Positions 54,821 through 63,259 of a stretch of 64,000 nucleotides of DNA are shown here, one piece after another. The notes under the pieces are model-generated. The model worked only from the letters and a program-made list of their open reading frames with translations, ran no database searches and was not told the origin of the DNA. The position numbers and the translations under genes are program-made. How positions within the stretch are numbered: the first letter of the stretch is position 1; each line of letters starts with the position of its first letter. Where the stretch lies: NCBI GenBank assembly GCA_029547185.1, contig JAKPPU010000001.1, positions 124,001 to 188,000 of the forward strand, written 5' to 3'. The DNA comes from Deltaproteobacteria bacterium. Its GTDB lineage: Bacteria > Desulfobacterota > Desulfomonilia > UBA1062.

Positions 54821-56104
54821 ATGAAGGCCGTGACGACGAACAGCAAGAGGCCGCTGCCCGGGCTCGTCCTGAGCGAGATTGCCAAATCTGCCGTTGTCGC
54901 CGTATGGTTCATGTTCCTCACCTTCCCGATCATGGTCATCAGGATCAGCCCCCTCGACAACATCATAGAGTGGAGGTGGATGAATCTCCTCTCCGTGGGG
55001 GCGGGAACGTTCGTCCTCTCCTTCCTCTGGCGCTACCTCCTCGAAAGGAAGGAAAGGGGAGGCGGCCATAACGAGGCCCTTACCTGGCAGAAAAGGGTGG
55101 GCTTGCGCATACGGTCCGACAGGCGGATCCATGTACCGGGCCTTATTGTGCTCGCGGTATTCGCCGTGATCTTCCCCTTCGTCTTCTCGAGCTATCAGAC
55201 CTCGATCATGATCACGGCGCTCATGTACGTGATGCTGGGCCTCGGGCTGAACATCGTCGTGGGGCTCGCAGGCCTCCTCGATCTCGGATACGTGGCCTTC
55301 TTCGCGGTCGGGGCGTACTTCTACGCCCTCATGAACCACCATTTCGGCCTGGGCTTCTGGGCCGCGCTCCCGTTTGCAGGCGCGCTGGCCGCCGTCTTCG
55401 GCATCCTCCTCGGATTTCCCGTGCTCCGGCTCCGGGGCGACTACCTCGCCATCGTCACGCTGGGCTTCGGCGAGATCATCAGGCTCATCCTCGAAAACTG
55501 GAACGAGTTCTCCTTCGGACCGAGCGGGATAGCAGGCATCTCCCGGCCCGGCGACTTCGGAATCGGCCTCACGCTTCAGGGCCACACGATATACCTCTAC
55601 TACATCATGATCGTCCTCGTGCTCCTGACCATGGTCGTGGTGAGCAGGCTCAGGAACTCGCGCATCGGCAGGGCGTGGATCGCGCTCCGGGAGGACGAGG
55701 TCGCCTGCCAGGCCATGGGGATCGACAAGACGAAAACGAAGCTCACCGCCTTTGCGCTGGGCGCCACCTGGGCAGGCTTCGTGGGCTGCATCCTCGCGGC
55801 GAAGACGACCTTCATCAACCCGGCGAGCTTCACGTTCATGGAGTCCGCCATCATCCTCTCCATCGTGGTCCTGGGAGGGATGGGGTCCATCATAGGGGTG
55901 GTCGTGGGCGCCTTCATCCTCATCCTGCTGCCGGAATATCTGCGGGCATTCTCCGAATACAGGATGCTCGCCTTCGGCGCCAGCATGGTGCTCATCATGG
56001 TTTTCAGGCCGCAGGGCATCATCAGCGGCATCAGGCAGCGCTACGTGGTCCGTCCGGAGATCGAACCCGAGAAGGGGGGTGAGGAAGATGCCGCCTGTGC
56101 TTGA
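54821..56104 (+). CDS. livM: branched-chain amino acid ABC transporter permease LivM
   Basis: The 427-residue protein is an inner-membrane permease with about ten hydrophobic segments. An N-terminal extension of two helices (about 1-90), seen in some LivM proteins, precedes the core. LNIVVGLAGLLDLGYVAFFAVGAY, LRGDYLAIVTLGFGEI and GRAWIALREDEVACQAMGI are hallmarks, and VVLGGMGSIIGVVVGA lies near the end. It overlaps livG by 17 bases. With LivH it forms the channel. Confidence 0.94.
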   Translation: MKAVTTNSKRPLPGLVLSEIAKSAVVAVWFMFLTFPIMVIRISPLDNIIEWRWMNLLSVGAGTFVLSFLWRYLLERKERGGGHNEALTWQKRVGLRIRSDRRIHVPGLIVLAVFAVIFPFVFSSYQTSIMITALMYVMLGLGLNIVVGLAGLLDLGYVAFFAVGAYFYALMNHHFGLGFWAALPFAGALAAVFGILLGFPVLRLRGDYLAIVTLGFGEIIRLILENWNEFSFGPSGIAGISRPGDFGIGLTLQGHTIYLYYIMIVLVLLTMVVVSRLRNSRIGRAWIALREDEVACQAMGIDKTKTKLTAFALGATWAGFVGCILAAKTTFINPASFTFMESAIILSIVVLGGMGSIIGVVVGAFILILLPEYLRAFSEYRMLAFGASMVLIMVFRPQGIISGIRQRYVVRPEIEPEKGGEEDAACA

Positions 56105-56969
56105 GGTGAAGGGTCTCACGATGGACTTCGGGGGCCTCCGGGCGCTCGACGGCATCGACCTCGATGTCTCGCAGGGGGAGATCGCTGCCCTCATCGGGCC
56201 GAACGGCGCGGGCAAGACGACATTCTTCAACTGCATCACGGGGATGTACGAGCCCACGTCGGGAGCCATGATCCTCAACCCTCCGGGGAGGCCTCAAATG
56301 ATCGTAAACAGGAGATCGAAGCCGCCTGCGGCCGTGAGAGCGGTCTCGGCCGTGCTCCCGCAGTCTTTGCGGGAGCCCTTCATGAGGCTGTCCATGAGGA
56401 GGATGCTCAAGCCGAATGTCGTCACGGAGCACGGCCTCGCCCGCACCTTCCAGAACATACGGCTCTTCAAGAACATGACCGTGCTCGAAAATGTCATGGT
56501 GGCAAGGCACTGCAGGACCGGAGCAGGCATCGCGGGCGCCGTCTTCCGGACGGAGAATACGGTCCGGGAGGAGAGGGAGATCGTCGAATTCTCCCTGAGG
56601 ATGCTCGAAAAGGTGGGTTTAAGCAAATGCGTGAACGAACCGGCCCAGGAGCTTCCCTACGGGGCCCAGAGAAGGCTCGAGATCGCGAGGGCCATGGCCA
56701 CAGAACCGTTCCTGCTTCTCCTCGACGAGCCTGCAGCCGGCATGAATCCCCGCGAAACGAGCGAGCTCGACGCCCTGATCAAGAGGATCCGGGATGAAGA
56801 GGGGATATCGGTCCTGCTCATCGAGCACGACATGAAGCTGGTCATGAGCATCTCGGAGAGGATCTATGTCATGGACTACGGGAAGATGATCGCGCAGGGA
56901 ACACCCAGGGAGATCGCCGGAGACGAGAAGGTGATCAAGGCATATCTCGGAGAGGCCTTCGATGCTTGA
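56088..56969 (+). CDS. livG: branched-chain amino acid ABC transporter ATPase LivG, with insertion
   Basis: The 293-residue ATPase has Walker A GPNGAGKTT near residue 39, the Q-loop LARTFQNIRLF near 120, the signature LPYGAQRRLEIARA, Walker B LLLLDEPAAGMN and H-loop EHDM. Between Walker A and the Q-loop there are about 30 residues more than usual (roughly 60-105, Arg-rich: RPQMIVNRRSKPPAAV and SLREPFMRLSMRR). ATG 56088 follows GAGG; livF overlaps its end. The insertion would sit near the nucleotide-sensing loop, so it may modify regulation or partner contact. Confidence 0.92.
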   Translation: MPPVLEVKGLTMDFGGLRALDGIDLDVSQGEIAALIGPNGAGKTTFFNCITGMYEPTSGAMILNPPGRPQMIVNRRSKPPAAVRAVSAVLPQSLREPFMRLSMRRMLKPNVVTEHGLARTFQNIRLFKNMTVLENVMVARHCRTGAGIAGAVFRTENTVREEREIVEFSLRMLEKVGLSKCVNEPAQELPYGAQRRLEIARAMATEPFLLLLDEPAAGMNPRETSELDALIKRIRDEEGISVLLIEHDMKLVMSISERIYVMDYGKMIAQGTPREIAGDEKVIKAYLGEAFDA

Positions 56970-57669
56970 GGTCAGAAATCTGCACGTATTTTACGGAGGC
57001 ATCCATGCCTTGAAGAGCGTGACCCTCGAGCTGTCCCAGGGCGAGATCGTCACCCTGATCGGGTCCAACGGGGCGGGAAAGTCCACGACTCTCATGTCCA
57101 TATCCGGGATCGTTCCTCCACGCTCCGGCGAAATCATCTTCCAGGGGACCCCTATCCAGGGGATGAGCCCTGACGTGATTTTTTCCCTGGGCATCGTGCA
57201 GGTGCCCGAGGGAAGGCGGATATTCCCGCAGCTTTCCGTCGTGGAAAACCTCCACATGGGCGCATACCTGAGGAAGGACAGGCACGGGATCAGGGACGAT
57301 ATCGACTATGTCTTCGGGATCTTTCCGAGGCTTGCAGAACGCCGCCACCAGCTCGGCGGCACCCTCTCCGGAGGCGAGCAGCAGATGCTCGCCATTGCCC
57401 GCGGGCTCATGAGCAGGCCGAAGCTCCTGCTCCTGGACGAGCCTTCCCTGGGACTGGCACCCGTGCTCGTCCAGCTCATTTTCTCGACCATCGAGAAGAT
57501 CAACAGGGAGAACGGGACGACGATACTGCTCGTGGAGCAGAATGCCTATATGGCCCTCAAGATAGCGCACCGCGGGTATGTCATGGAGAGCGGCGCCATT
57601 GCGCTTAAGGATACGGCGCAGAGCCTTCTCAAGAGCGACCGGGTCAGACAGGCCTATCTGGGAATGTGA
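56962..57669 (+). CDS. livF: branched-chain amino acid ABC transporter ATPase LivF
   Basis: The 235-residue ATPase has Walker A GSNGAGKST near residue 37, Q-loop VPEGRRIFPQL, signature LSGGEQQMLAIARG, Walker B LLLLDEPSLGLAP and H-loop VEQNAYMAL. Length and motif spacing are standard for LivF. ATG 56962 lies inside the livG 3' end. It closes the liv operon. The 380 bases after it contain no terminator that I can define. Confidence 0.94.
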   Translation: MLEVRNLHVFYGGIHALKSVTLELSQGEIVTLIGSNGAGKSTTLMSISGIVPPRSGEIIFQGTPIQGMSPDVIFSLGIVQVPEGRRIFPQLSVVENLHMGAYLRKDRHGIRDDIDYVFGIFPRLAERRHQLGGTLSGGEQQMLAIARGLMSRPKLLLLDEPSLGLAPVLVQLIFSTIEKINRENGTTILLVEQNAYMALKIAHRGYVMESGAIALKDTAQSLLKSDRVRQAYLGM

Positions 57670-58051
57670 GACGGAAGTCTCCGGCAGGGCCTCACAGCCG
57701 TTGTCCAGCCCCGTTTCCCCGAAGAGACGACAGCCGGCAGAACTCTTGCTCATACTCCCCCCTGACGTAGCGCTGGCATTTTCATAAGGAAACCTCCGGA
57801 TCAAGTCGCAATGCCCGGAAACGGGCAGCAATCCTGCTTGAGAATGGGAAAAACCCCTCTATTTATTCTTTGTAAAGCCTGATTGTGGGGATGTTCTCCC
57901 ACGCATTTTCGTCAAGCTGGGAGATCCTCACTCACCCGCAATGGCGGAGTTATAATCATCGGGAATATTTCTGGAAACATAGAGCAGGGCATCATTTTTT
58001 GCTTATCGATCCGATTCCTGCTCGCCCTCGTGCCGGATTCATAAAAGTCGA
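57670..58051. other. gene-free stretch between livF and the exosortase locus
   Basis: No RNA gene, repeat or clear promoter was recognised. A 95-codon plus-strand frame at 57885-58172 overlaps the next gene out of frame and is not credible. Confidence 0.5.
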
Positions 58052-58912
58052 ATGGGCATCATCTCTCCCAATCTCGCAGCGTATCCTTCCGACAAACCGG
58101 ATAAGCAGATCCACCTCCTGTTCATCCATCACTCGTGCGGCGGACAGCTCCTGGCCGACAGGGGAGAAGTGAAGGAGCGCTCGGCAGGTACGAGGATTTT
58201 TCTCACTCACCCGAACGGCGGAGGTCTGAGGGCTGCGCTTACGAGGAACAACTACGCCGTCCATGAAGCCTCCATCGGCTCCCGGATCGGAGCAGCCACG
58301 GACGTCTGCCACTGGAACAGGAAGTTTGCGGACTGGATGGATGATATTCTCAGGTGCAGCGGCCAGGACAGGCTCTTCGAGGATTCCACGAGGAACGCGG
58401 TGGTCGTATTCAAGTCATGCTTTTCAGGCAGTCTGATCGATTCCGAAGGGAGTGAGCCGGGAGACCCCGACTCACCCGAAAAGACCGCTGCCAATTACCG
58501 GGCAGCGTACCGGTCTCTCCTGGCCTCATTCCGGAAGCAGCCGGGCACTCTGTTCGTCGTTTTCACCTCTCCCCCCCTGGCCGCCCCTGTCCGGGGGATC
58601 GTTCCGACTCTCGTGCAGGCGGTGAGAAACCTCCTGGGACGGTCAGGCCCTGCCGATGAGGCCGGCCTGAGAATACGGGCATTCAATGACTGGCTCAAGG
58701 ATGAGGATGACGGCTGGCTGAGCGAGTACGAGCTCAACAATGTCGTCGTGTTCGATTACTATGACATCCTGACCGGACACGGCAGATCGAACTGGTCCGT
58801 GTATCCGACCGCCCGGGGGAAAGACAGCCATCCGAGCAGCGAGGGCAATTCGAGGGCTGCCCAGGTCTTCATTCCCTTTCTGAACAAAGCGGTAAGGAGG
58901 ATGGATATCTAG
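58052..58912 (+). CDS. SGNH-hydrolase-like protein next to the exosortase gene
   Basis: The 286-residue product has LLFIHHSCGGQLL near residue 22, where a Ser after HH may be the nucleophile, and a C-terminal DSHPSSEGN segment near 257 like the Asp-x-x-His block of SGNH/GDSL esterases. The middle has FVVFTSPPLAAP. The assignment to SGNH rests on these two blocks only. No signal peptide is visible at the chosen ATG 58052, and the ribosome-binding site is weak, so the start may be wrong. Exosortase begins four bases downstream. It may modify polysaccharide. Confidence 0.55.
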   Translation: MGIISPNLAAYPSDKPDKQIHLLFIHHSCGGQLLADRGEVKERSAGTRIFLTHPNGGGLRAALTRNNYAVHEASIGSRIGAATDVCHWNRKFADWMDDILRCSGQDRLFEDSTRNAVVVFKSCFSGSLIDSEGSEPGDPDSPEKTAANYRAAYRSLLASFRKQPGTLFVVFTSPPLAAPVRGIVPTLVQAVRNLLGRSGPADEAGLRIRAFNDWLKDEDDGWLSEYELNNVVVFDYYDILTGHGRSNWSVYPTARGKDSHPSSEGNSRAAQVFIPFLNKAVRRMDI

Positions 58913-58915
58913 CAC

Positions 58916-59800
58916 GTGGCTCAGGTTTCATGCTCTAGGCCTCCCCGATCGAAAGAGTTCGCTTTGTACTTCCTGATCTTTTCTGCGCTCTTCATTCTTC
59001 TCTACCATCAGACCATCAGGGAGCTCATCACCGTATGGTCGAGGGAAGAGGACTACGGCCACGGGTTTCTGATCTTTCCGATATCCCTGTATCTCGTGTG
59101 GCACAAACGCGGGAGCCTCTTCGACAAGCCTGCCAGGCCGGACTCTCTGGGTCTCGTCCTGCTGTCTCTCTGGGCGCTCCTGTACCTTGCAGGAACGGGT
59201 GCCGAGATATCCACGTTCGAGAATTCATCGATCGTCGTCTTCCTGCTCGGCGTGATCCTCTTCATTGCGGGCAGGGACATTGCAAAGACGCTCCTGTTTC
59301 CTGTCCTGTTTCTGATATTCATGCTTCCCGTTCCGTCTGAAGTCTACACCTCGCTGACAAACCCGCTGGTGCTGCTCACGACCACGTGCTCGGTGCACAT
59401 TCTCCAGCTCTTCGAGGTCCCCGTTCTCCAGGAGGGAAATCTCATCAACCTGCCGAACTGCTCCATGGAAATCATTCTTGCCTGCTCGGGCATGAGATCT
59501 CTGATTTCCATCATGGCGCTTGCCCTTCTCATGGGGTACATCTTCCTCTCTTCGAATGTGGAGAGGCTCGTCCTGCTGCTTTTTTCCGTCCCCGTGTCTC
59601 TCCTCGGGAACATCTTCAGGATAACGGCGACAGGCTTCTGTACATACTATTTTTCTTCTTATATTTCCCAGAGCCGCCTGCATGCCATAGCCGGCCTGTC
59701 GATCTTTGCGGTATCATTCGTGTGCCTGCTTTCCCTGTGCCTGATCATTCTATGGATAGAACGAAAAAGAATGCAGTACTTGTCCTGGTTCTTGCGCTGA
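58916..59800 (+). CDS. exosortase (XrtA/EpsH type) transpeptidase
   Basis: The 294-residue protein has about eight membrane segments. The family's catalytic residues appear as Cys in ILACSGMRSL near residue 187, Arg in GNIFRITATG near 235 and His in RLHAIAGLS near 258. Exosortases recognise PEP-CTERM-type sorting signals and act with exopolysaccharide genes in Gram-negative bacteria. GTG 58916 follows AGGAGG at some distance. The EpsI gene overlaps its end. No PEP-CTERM protein is in the window, so targets are elsewhere. Confidence 0.9.
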   Translation: MAQVSCSRPPRSKEFALYFLIFSALFILLYHQTIRELITVWSREEDYGHGFLIFPISLYLVWHKRGSLFDKPARPDSLGLVLLSLWALLYLAGTGAEISTFENSSIVVFLLGVILFIAGRDIAKTLLFPVLFLIFMLPVPSEVYTSLTNPLVLLTTTCSVHILQLFEVPVLQEGNLINLPNCSMEIILACSGMRSLISIMALALLMGYIFLSSNVERLVLLLFSVPVSLLGNIFRITATGFCTYYFSSYISQSRLHAIAGLSIFAVSFVCLLSLCLIILWIERKRMQYLSWFLR

Positions 59801-60387
59801 GCGTCTATGGATCGGCCCAGCTCATGCGGCGTACCCTGTATTCGGAGCACATAAACGTCTATCGGCTGCCCGAGAACGTCGGGCCGTGGAAGGGGACGGA
59901 CATCCATGCAGACATCGATTTCCTCAAGTCAGCCCTCGGCGCCCAGAGCATCGTGTTCCGGTCTTACAGGAAAGGGACGAGAGAGATAACCCTCTATGCG
60001 GCTTATTACAAGGATGTGGATTCTGCAGATCAGGTTCATGCCCCGACCGTGTGCTATCCGGGGCAGGGCTGGACGATAGCGCGTGACGATACGGTGACCT
60101 GGAAGATGGGCAAAGGCGAGGTGGAGGTCGATCGAATCATGGTACGGAAAGGCAGCCGGCAGCTCCTGATTTACAACTGGTGGCAGACCGGCGAAAAGGT
60201 CATACCGAGGAACAGCATCAACAGGTTTTATCTCATCCTGAGGAGCGTCACCGGCCGCAATCCCTCAACCGCCTGGATAAGGCTTTCTCTGGATGCCGGA
60301 AGGAGCCTCGAGGACGACGAGAAGGCCGTTGCCCAGTTCTGCAGCAACCTCATGCCCCTCCTCAGGAACTATTTCCCCGAGCCTTGA
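59752..60387 (+). CDS. EpsI family exosortase-associated protein
   Basis: The 211-residue protein starts with a membrane segment (KKNAVLVLVLALSVYGSAQ) and continues as an EpsI domain: LPENVGPWKGTDI, REITLYAAYYKD, HAPTVCYPGQGW and IYNWWQTGEKV. EpsI proteins follow or are fused to exosortases and are needed for their system, though the activity is not known. ATG 59752 overlaps the exosortase gene by 49 bases. It lacks a strong site, which fits translational coupling. A gap of 102 bases with a palindrome follows. Confidence 0.87.
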   Translation: MDRTKKNAVLVLVLALSVYGSAQLMRRTLYSEHINVYRLPENVGPWKGTDIHADIDFLKSALGAQSIVFRSYRKGTREITLYAAYYKDVDSADQVHAPTVCYPGQGWTIARDDTVTWKMGKGEVEVDRIMVRKGSRQLLIYNWWQTGEKVIPRNSINRFYLILRSVTGRNPSTAWIRLSLDAGRSLEDDEKAVAQFCSNLMPLLRNYFPEP

Positions 60388-60415
60388 ACGGGCATATGTT
60401 TCCAACCATTTTACT

Positions 60416-60442
60416 GTCATTCCCGCTTTCTAAGGGAATGAC
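60416..60442 (+). repeat. short dispersed palindrome, copy after EpsI
   Basis: GTCATTCCC (60416-60424) pairs with GGGAATGAC (60434-60442) around GCTTTCTAA. The same core is at 14954-14976. It may also end the EpsI transcript. Confidence 0.55.
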
Positions 60443-60489
60443 GGGAAGATGGTTCAACCTTCATGCTGACAAGCTATTAGAGGGATCAT

Positions 60490-61632
60490 ATGGCGAGTGC
60501 CTTGAAGCTCTTTTTCTGGCTCTGCTCTCTGCTGACGGCATATGTGTACTTTCTCTATCCTCTGCTCATCATGAGGGTGTCGCGCTCGGCCGGCAGAAAG
60601 TACGTCAAGAGCGACATCCTGCCGTCCCTGTCGGTGATCATCACCGCGTACAACGAAGAGCGGAACATCGCCGGGAAGATCGAAAACACGCTCGAGCTCG
60701 ACTACCCCGGGCACCTCATGGAGGTGATCGTGGGGTCGGACGGATCGACGGACAGGACGGACGAGATCGTGAGGTCCTATGAAGACAGGGGAGTCCGTCT
60801 GCTCAGCTTTCCGGAGAACCGCGGAAAGACCATGGTGCAGAACGACTGCGTGCGCGAGGCGCGGGGCGAGATCATCGTGTTCATGGATGCCGCGTCTCTC
60901 TGCAGCAGAGACAGCCTCAGGAAGCTCGCGGCGAACTTTGCCGATCCCAGAGTCGGAGCGGTCGCCGGCAGGGTCGCGTTCACCCGGGCCGAGGAGAACC
61001 TCACGACCGAGAGCCAGGGGGTCTACTGGAAGTACGAGCAGTTCCTGAAAAAGGCGGAAAGCTCCCTCGGATCTCTCGTAGGTGTGGACGGGCCTCTGTA
61101 CGCGATAAGGAAAGACCTCTGCGAGAAGCTCGATGAAGACATGATGAGCGATTTCATCTCGCCGCTCCTCGTGATCAAAAACGGCCACTCCGTCGTGTAC
61201 GAGCCCGAGGCTGTGACATACGAGGAGGCGACTGTCAGGGCAGAGGACGAGATCAGGACCAGGAGGAGGATCGTGAACCGCGGGCTCGCAGGGCTCTCAA
61301 AGCACAGGGAGCTCGTCAATCCCGCCGCCTCTCCTCTGCTGGCGTGGCAGATCATCTCGCACAAGGTGCTGCGGTGGCTGGTCGGGTTCTATTACCTGGG
61401 CATGCTGGCCACATCACTCGTCCTCGCCGCCAGGTGGTTCTTCTTTTTCGCCTTCTCGGGATTGATGGCGATCCTCTGCCTTTCCCACTACAGCCTCTGG
61501 ATGCAGGACAGACAGAGCAGATGGTTTACGATTCCCTATTACTTCGTCCTTGTAAACATGGCTGCTGTGCTCGGTTCGATCGATTTCATCAAGGGCAAAA
61601 GGGTCATATCCTGGAAACCCGTCCGGGAGTGA
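60490..61632 (+). CDS. family 2 glycosyltransferase, membrane-bound
   Basis: The 380-residue protein has one N-terminal membrane segment, a GT-A domain with SVIITAYNEERNI near residue 48 and VGSDGSTDRTDEIV near 84, the acidic VFMDAASLCSRDS near 135 and a catalytic RTRRRIVNRG near 256. Two to three C-terminal membrane helices follow. This layout is typical of processive or lipid-linked polysaccharide glycosyltransferases. ATG 60490 follows GAGGGA. It lies in the exosortase locus, suggesting exopolysaccharide assembly. Confidence 0.88.
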   Translation: MASALKLFFWLCSLLTAYVYFLYPLLIMRVSRSAGRKYVKSDILPSLSVIITAYNEERNIAGKIENTLELDYPGHLMEVIVGSDGSTDRTDEIVRSYEDRGVRLLSFPENRGKTMVQNDCVREARGEIIVFMDAASLCSRDSLRKLAANFADPRVGAVAGRVAFTRAEENLTTESQGVYWKYEQFLKKAESSLGSLVGVDGPLYAIRKDLCEKLDEDMMSDFISPLLVIKNGHSVVYEPEAVTYEEATVRAEDEIRTRRRIVNRGLAGLSKHRELVNPAASPLLAWQIISHKVLRWLVGFYYLGMLATSLVLAARWFFFFAFSGLMAILCLSHYSLWMQDRQSRWFTIPYYFVLVNMAAVLGSIDFIKGKRVISWKPVRE

Positions 61633-61657
61633 CCGCAGGAGATCCAAAGGACATTGC

Positions 61658-62683
61658 ATGAAAGCCGTACTGATAAAATCCGAGGAACGCTTCGAGGCGT
61701 TTCATAAAAAGCTGGCATTCTACGGGATAGAGTGCACGGTCCTCGATTTCTCGAGGCAGGAGTGGATCGACTTCGACTACAGCGGAACCGACTTTCTCAT
61801 ATTCTACCCCAGCTTCGAGATCTCGTCCAATTTCCCGGTCGCCCTCTACAAGGTCCATGACAACATCATGCACATCCATAACAATTACCCGGGCCTGTTG
61901 ATCTATCCCGATCCCGGGATCGTCTACTACTACAACGACAAATACCGGCAGTTCCTCTTCCTGAAGACCCATTCCTTCCCGTTTCCGGATACGGTTCCCC
62001 TCCTGTCGGAAGAGTGCCTGGAGGATGCACACCACAAGCTCGGGTATCCCATGGTCATTAAAAACCGTTACGGTGCGGGGGGAGGGGCGGTGTACCTCAT
62101 ACGGACGAGGAAAGAGCTCGAAGCCTACTACAGGATATCGCAGTTCGATTTCATCCACGGCGGGGCGCTGAAATACTTTTACGGCTTCTGCATGAACCGG
62201 ACCTACCTCTACCTGCTCGTCAAGGCCAGGAGGATGAGATATCCCTTCCTCTCTCCACCTCTTCTCGCCCAGAGATTTCTCACCATCGATCGCGACCTGA
62301 AGACGGTCGTGGGGAACGGCAGGGTGGTCGAGGGGCACTGGCGCTTCCAGGCGACGAAAGACCAGTGGAAGGTCAATATCGACGGCGGAGGCATCGGGCA
62401 GTGGAGCCGCATCCCCGAAGAGGCCGTCGCACTGTCGGAGAGGCTGGCCCGCGCCCTGTCCGCAAGCTGGATAAACATCGATCTCATACCTTCCGAGAGC
62501 GGCTTTCTCATAACCGAGTATTCGCCCGTATGGCATCACTATGCCTACAAGGAAAAGCCCACCTTTATCTACAAGGACGACTACAACATCGAACTGCCCC
62601 TCCAGACCTCGCTCGACCTGGAAAGGATCATCGTCGAGTCGCTGGTGCAGAGGAGAAAATCCCTGGAAGCAGTGAATTACTGA
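61658..62683 (+). CDS. ATP-grasp domain protein in the exopolysaccharide locus
   Basis: The 341-residue protein has an ATP-grasp fold: GYPMVIKNRYGAGGGAVYLI near residue 128 holds the ATP-binding Lys and glycine loop, and ASWINIDLIPSESGFLITEYSP near 265 the metal ligands. ATP-grasp enzymes join a carboxylate to an amine or thiol with ATP; RimK-type enzymes are the closest in layout. The substrate is unknown. It lies between a glycosyltransferase and an acyltransferase, so a modification of surface sugar or a linked peptide is possible. Confidence 0.78.
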   Translation: MKAVLIKSEERFEAFHKKLAFYGIECTVLDFSRQEWIDFDYSGTDFLIFYPSFEISSNFPVALYKVHDNIMHIHNNYPGLLIYPDPGIVYYYNDKYRQFLFLKTHSFPFPDTVPLLSEECLEDAHHKLGYPMVIKNRYGAGGGAVYLIRTRKELEAYYRISQFDFIHGGALKYFYGFCMNRTYLYLLVKARRMRYPFLSPPLLAQRFLTIDRDLKTVVGNGRVVEGHWRFQATKDQWKVNIDGGGIGQWSRIPEEAVALSERLARALSASWINIDLIPSESGFLITEYSPVWHHYAYKEKPTFIYKDDYNIELPLQTSLDLERIIVESLVQRRKSLEAVNY

Positions 62684-62692
62684 CTGTTAAGC

Positions 62693-63259
62693 ATGATCGA
62701 ACTCATCAGGTATCTCTACTGGGACATGTCGTCCCACTGGAAGAGGGACGAGTATGTGGCAACGCTGCTGAGAAACGTCCCGGGGGATGCGGGCATGTAC
62801 CTGAGGAGGACCTGGTACACGCGGAAATTCAGGAGAGCGGGCAGGAACCTGAGCATCTTCGCCGGGGCCACGATCCTGAATCCCGACAAGGTCGAATGCG
62901 GAGACAACATTAACATCGGGTTCTTCGATTACATTCAGGCCGGGGGCCGGGTCGTCTTCGGCGACAACGTGCTGCTCGGCCCATACGTCAAGATCTGGAG
63001 CCAGAGCCATAACTTCAGCGACCCTCTTGCCCCGGTGAGCAGGCAGGGAAGTGCATTCGAACCCGTGTTCATAGGCAATGACGTCTGGATAGGAGCCAAC
63101 GCATTCATCATGCCCGGCGCGGTCATCGGGGACAGGTGCGTCATCTCTGCGAGCTCGGTGGTCGGCCGGAAGGAGTATCCCGAAGGCACGATACTGGCAG
63201 GCTATCCGGCAAGAAAGATCGGGGAAAGGACATATGAGAATCCAGGACCGGGGAAATAA
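62693..63259 (+). CDS. hexapeptide-repeat acyltransferase (left-handed beta-helix)
   Basis: The 188-residue protein shows hexapeptide repeats from about residue 55: FAGATILNPDKVECGDNINI, GGRVVFGDNVLLGPYVKIW, then FIGNDVWIGANAFIMPGAVIG and IPAGYPARKIG-like ending. The catalytic His is in SQSHNF. This is the LbH O-acetyltransferase family that acetylates sugars with acetyl-CoA. ATG 62693 lies nine bases after the ATP-grasp stop and the next gene overlaps its 3' end. Confidence 0.88.
   Translation: MIELIRYLYWDMSSHWKRDEYVATLLRNVPGDAGMYLRRTWYTRKFRRAGRNLSIFAGATILNPDKVECGDNINIGFFDYIQAGGRVVFGDNVLLGPYVKIWSQSHNFSDPLAPVSRQGSAFEPVFIGNDVWIGANAFIMPGAVIGDRCVISASSVVGRKEYPEGTILAGYPARKIGERTYENPGPGK

Noticed and set aside
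57885-58172. 95-codon plus-strand frame before the SGNH-like gene
   Set aside because: It overlaps that gene out of frame, has no ribosome-binding site and its composition is not protein-like.
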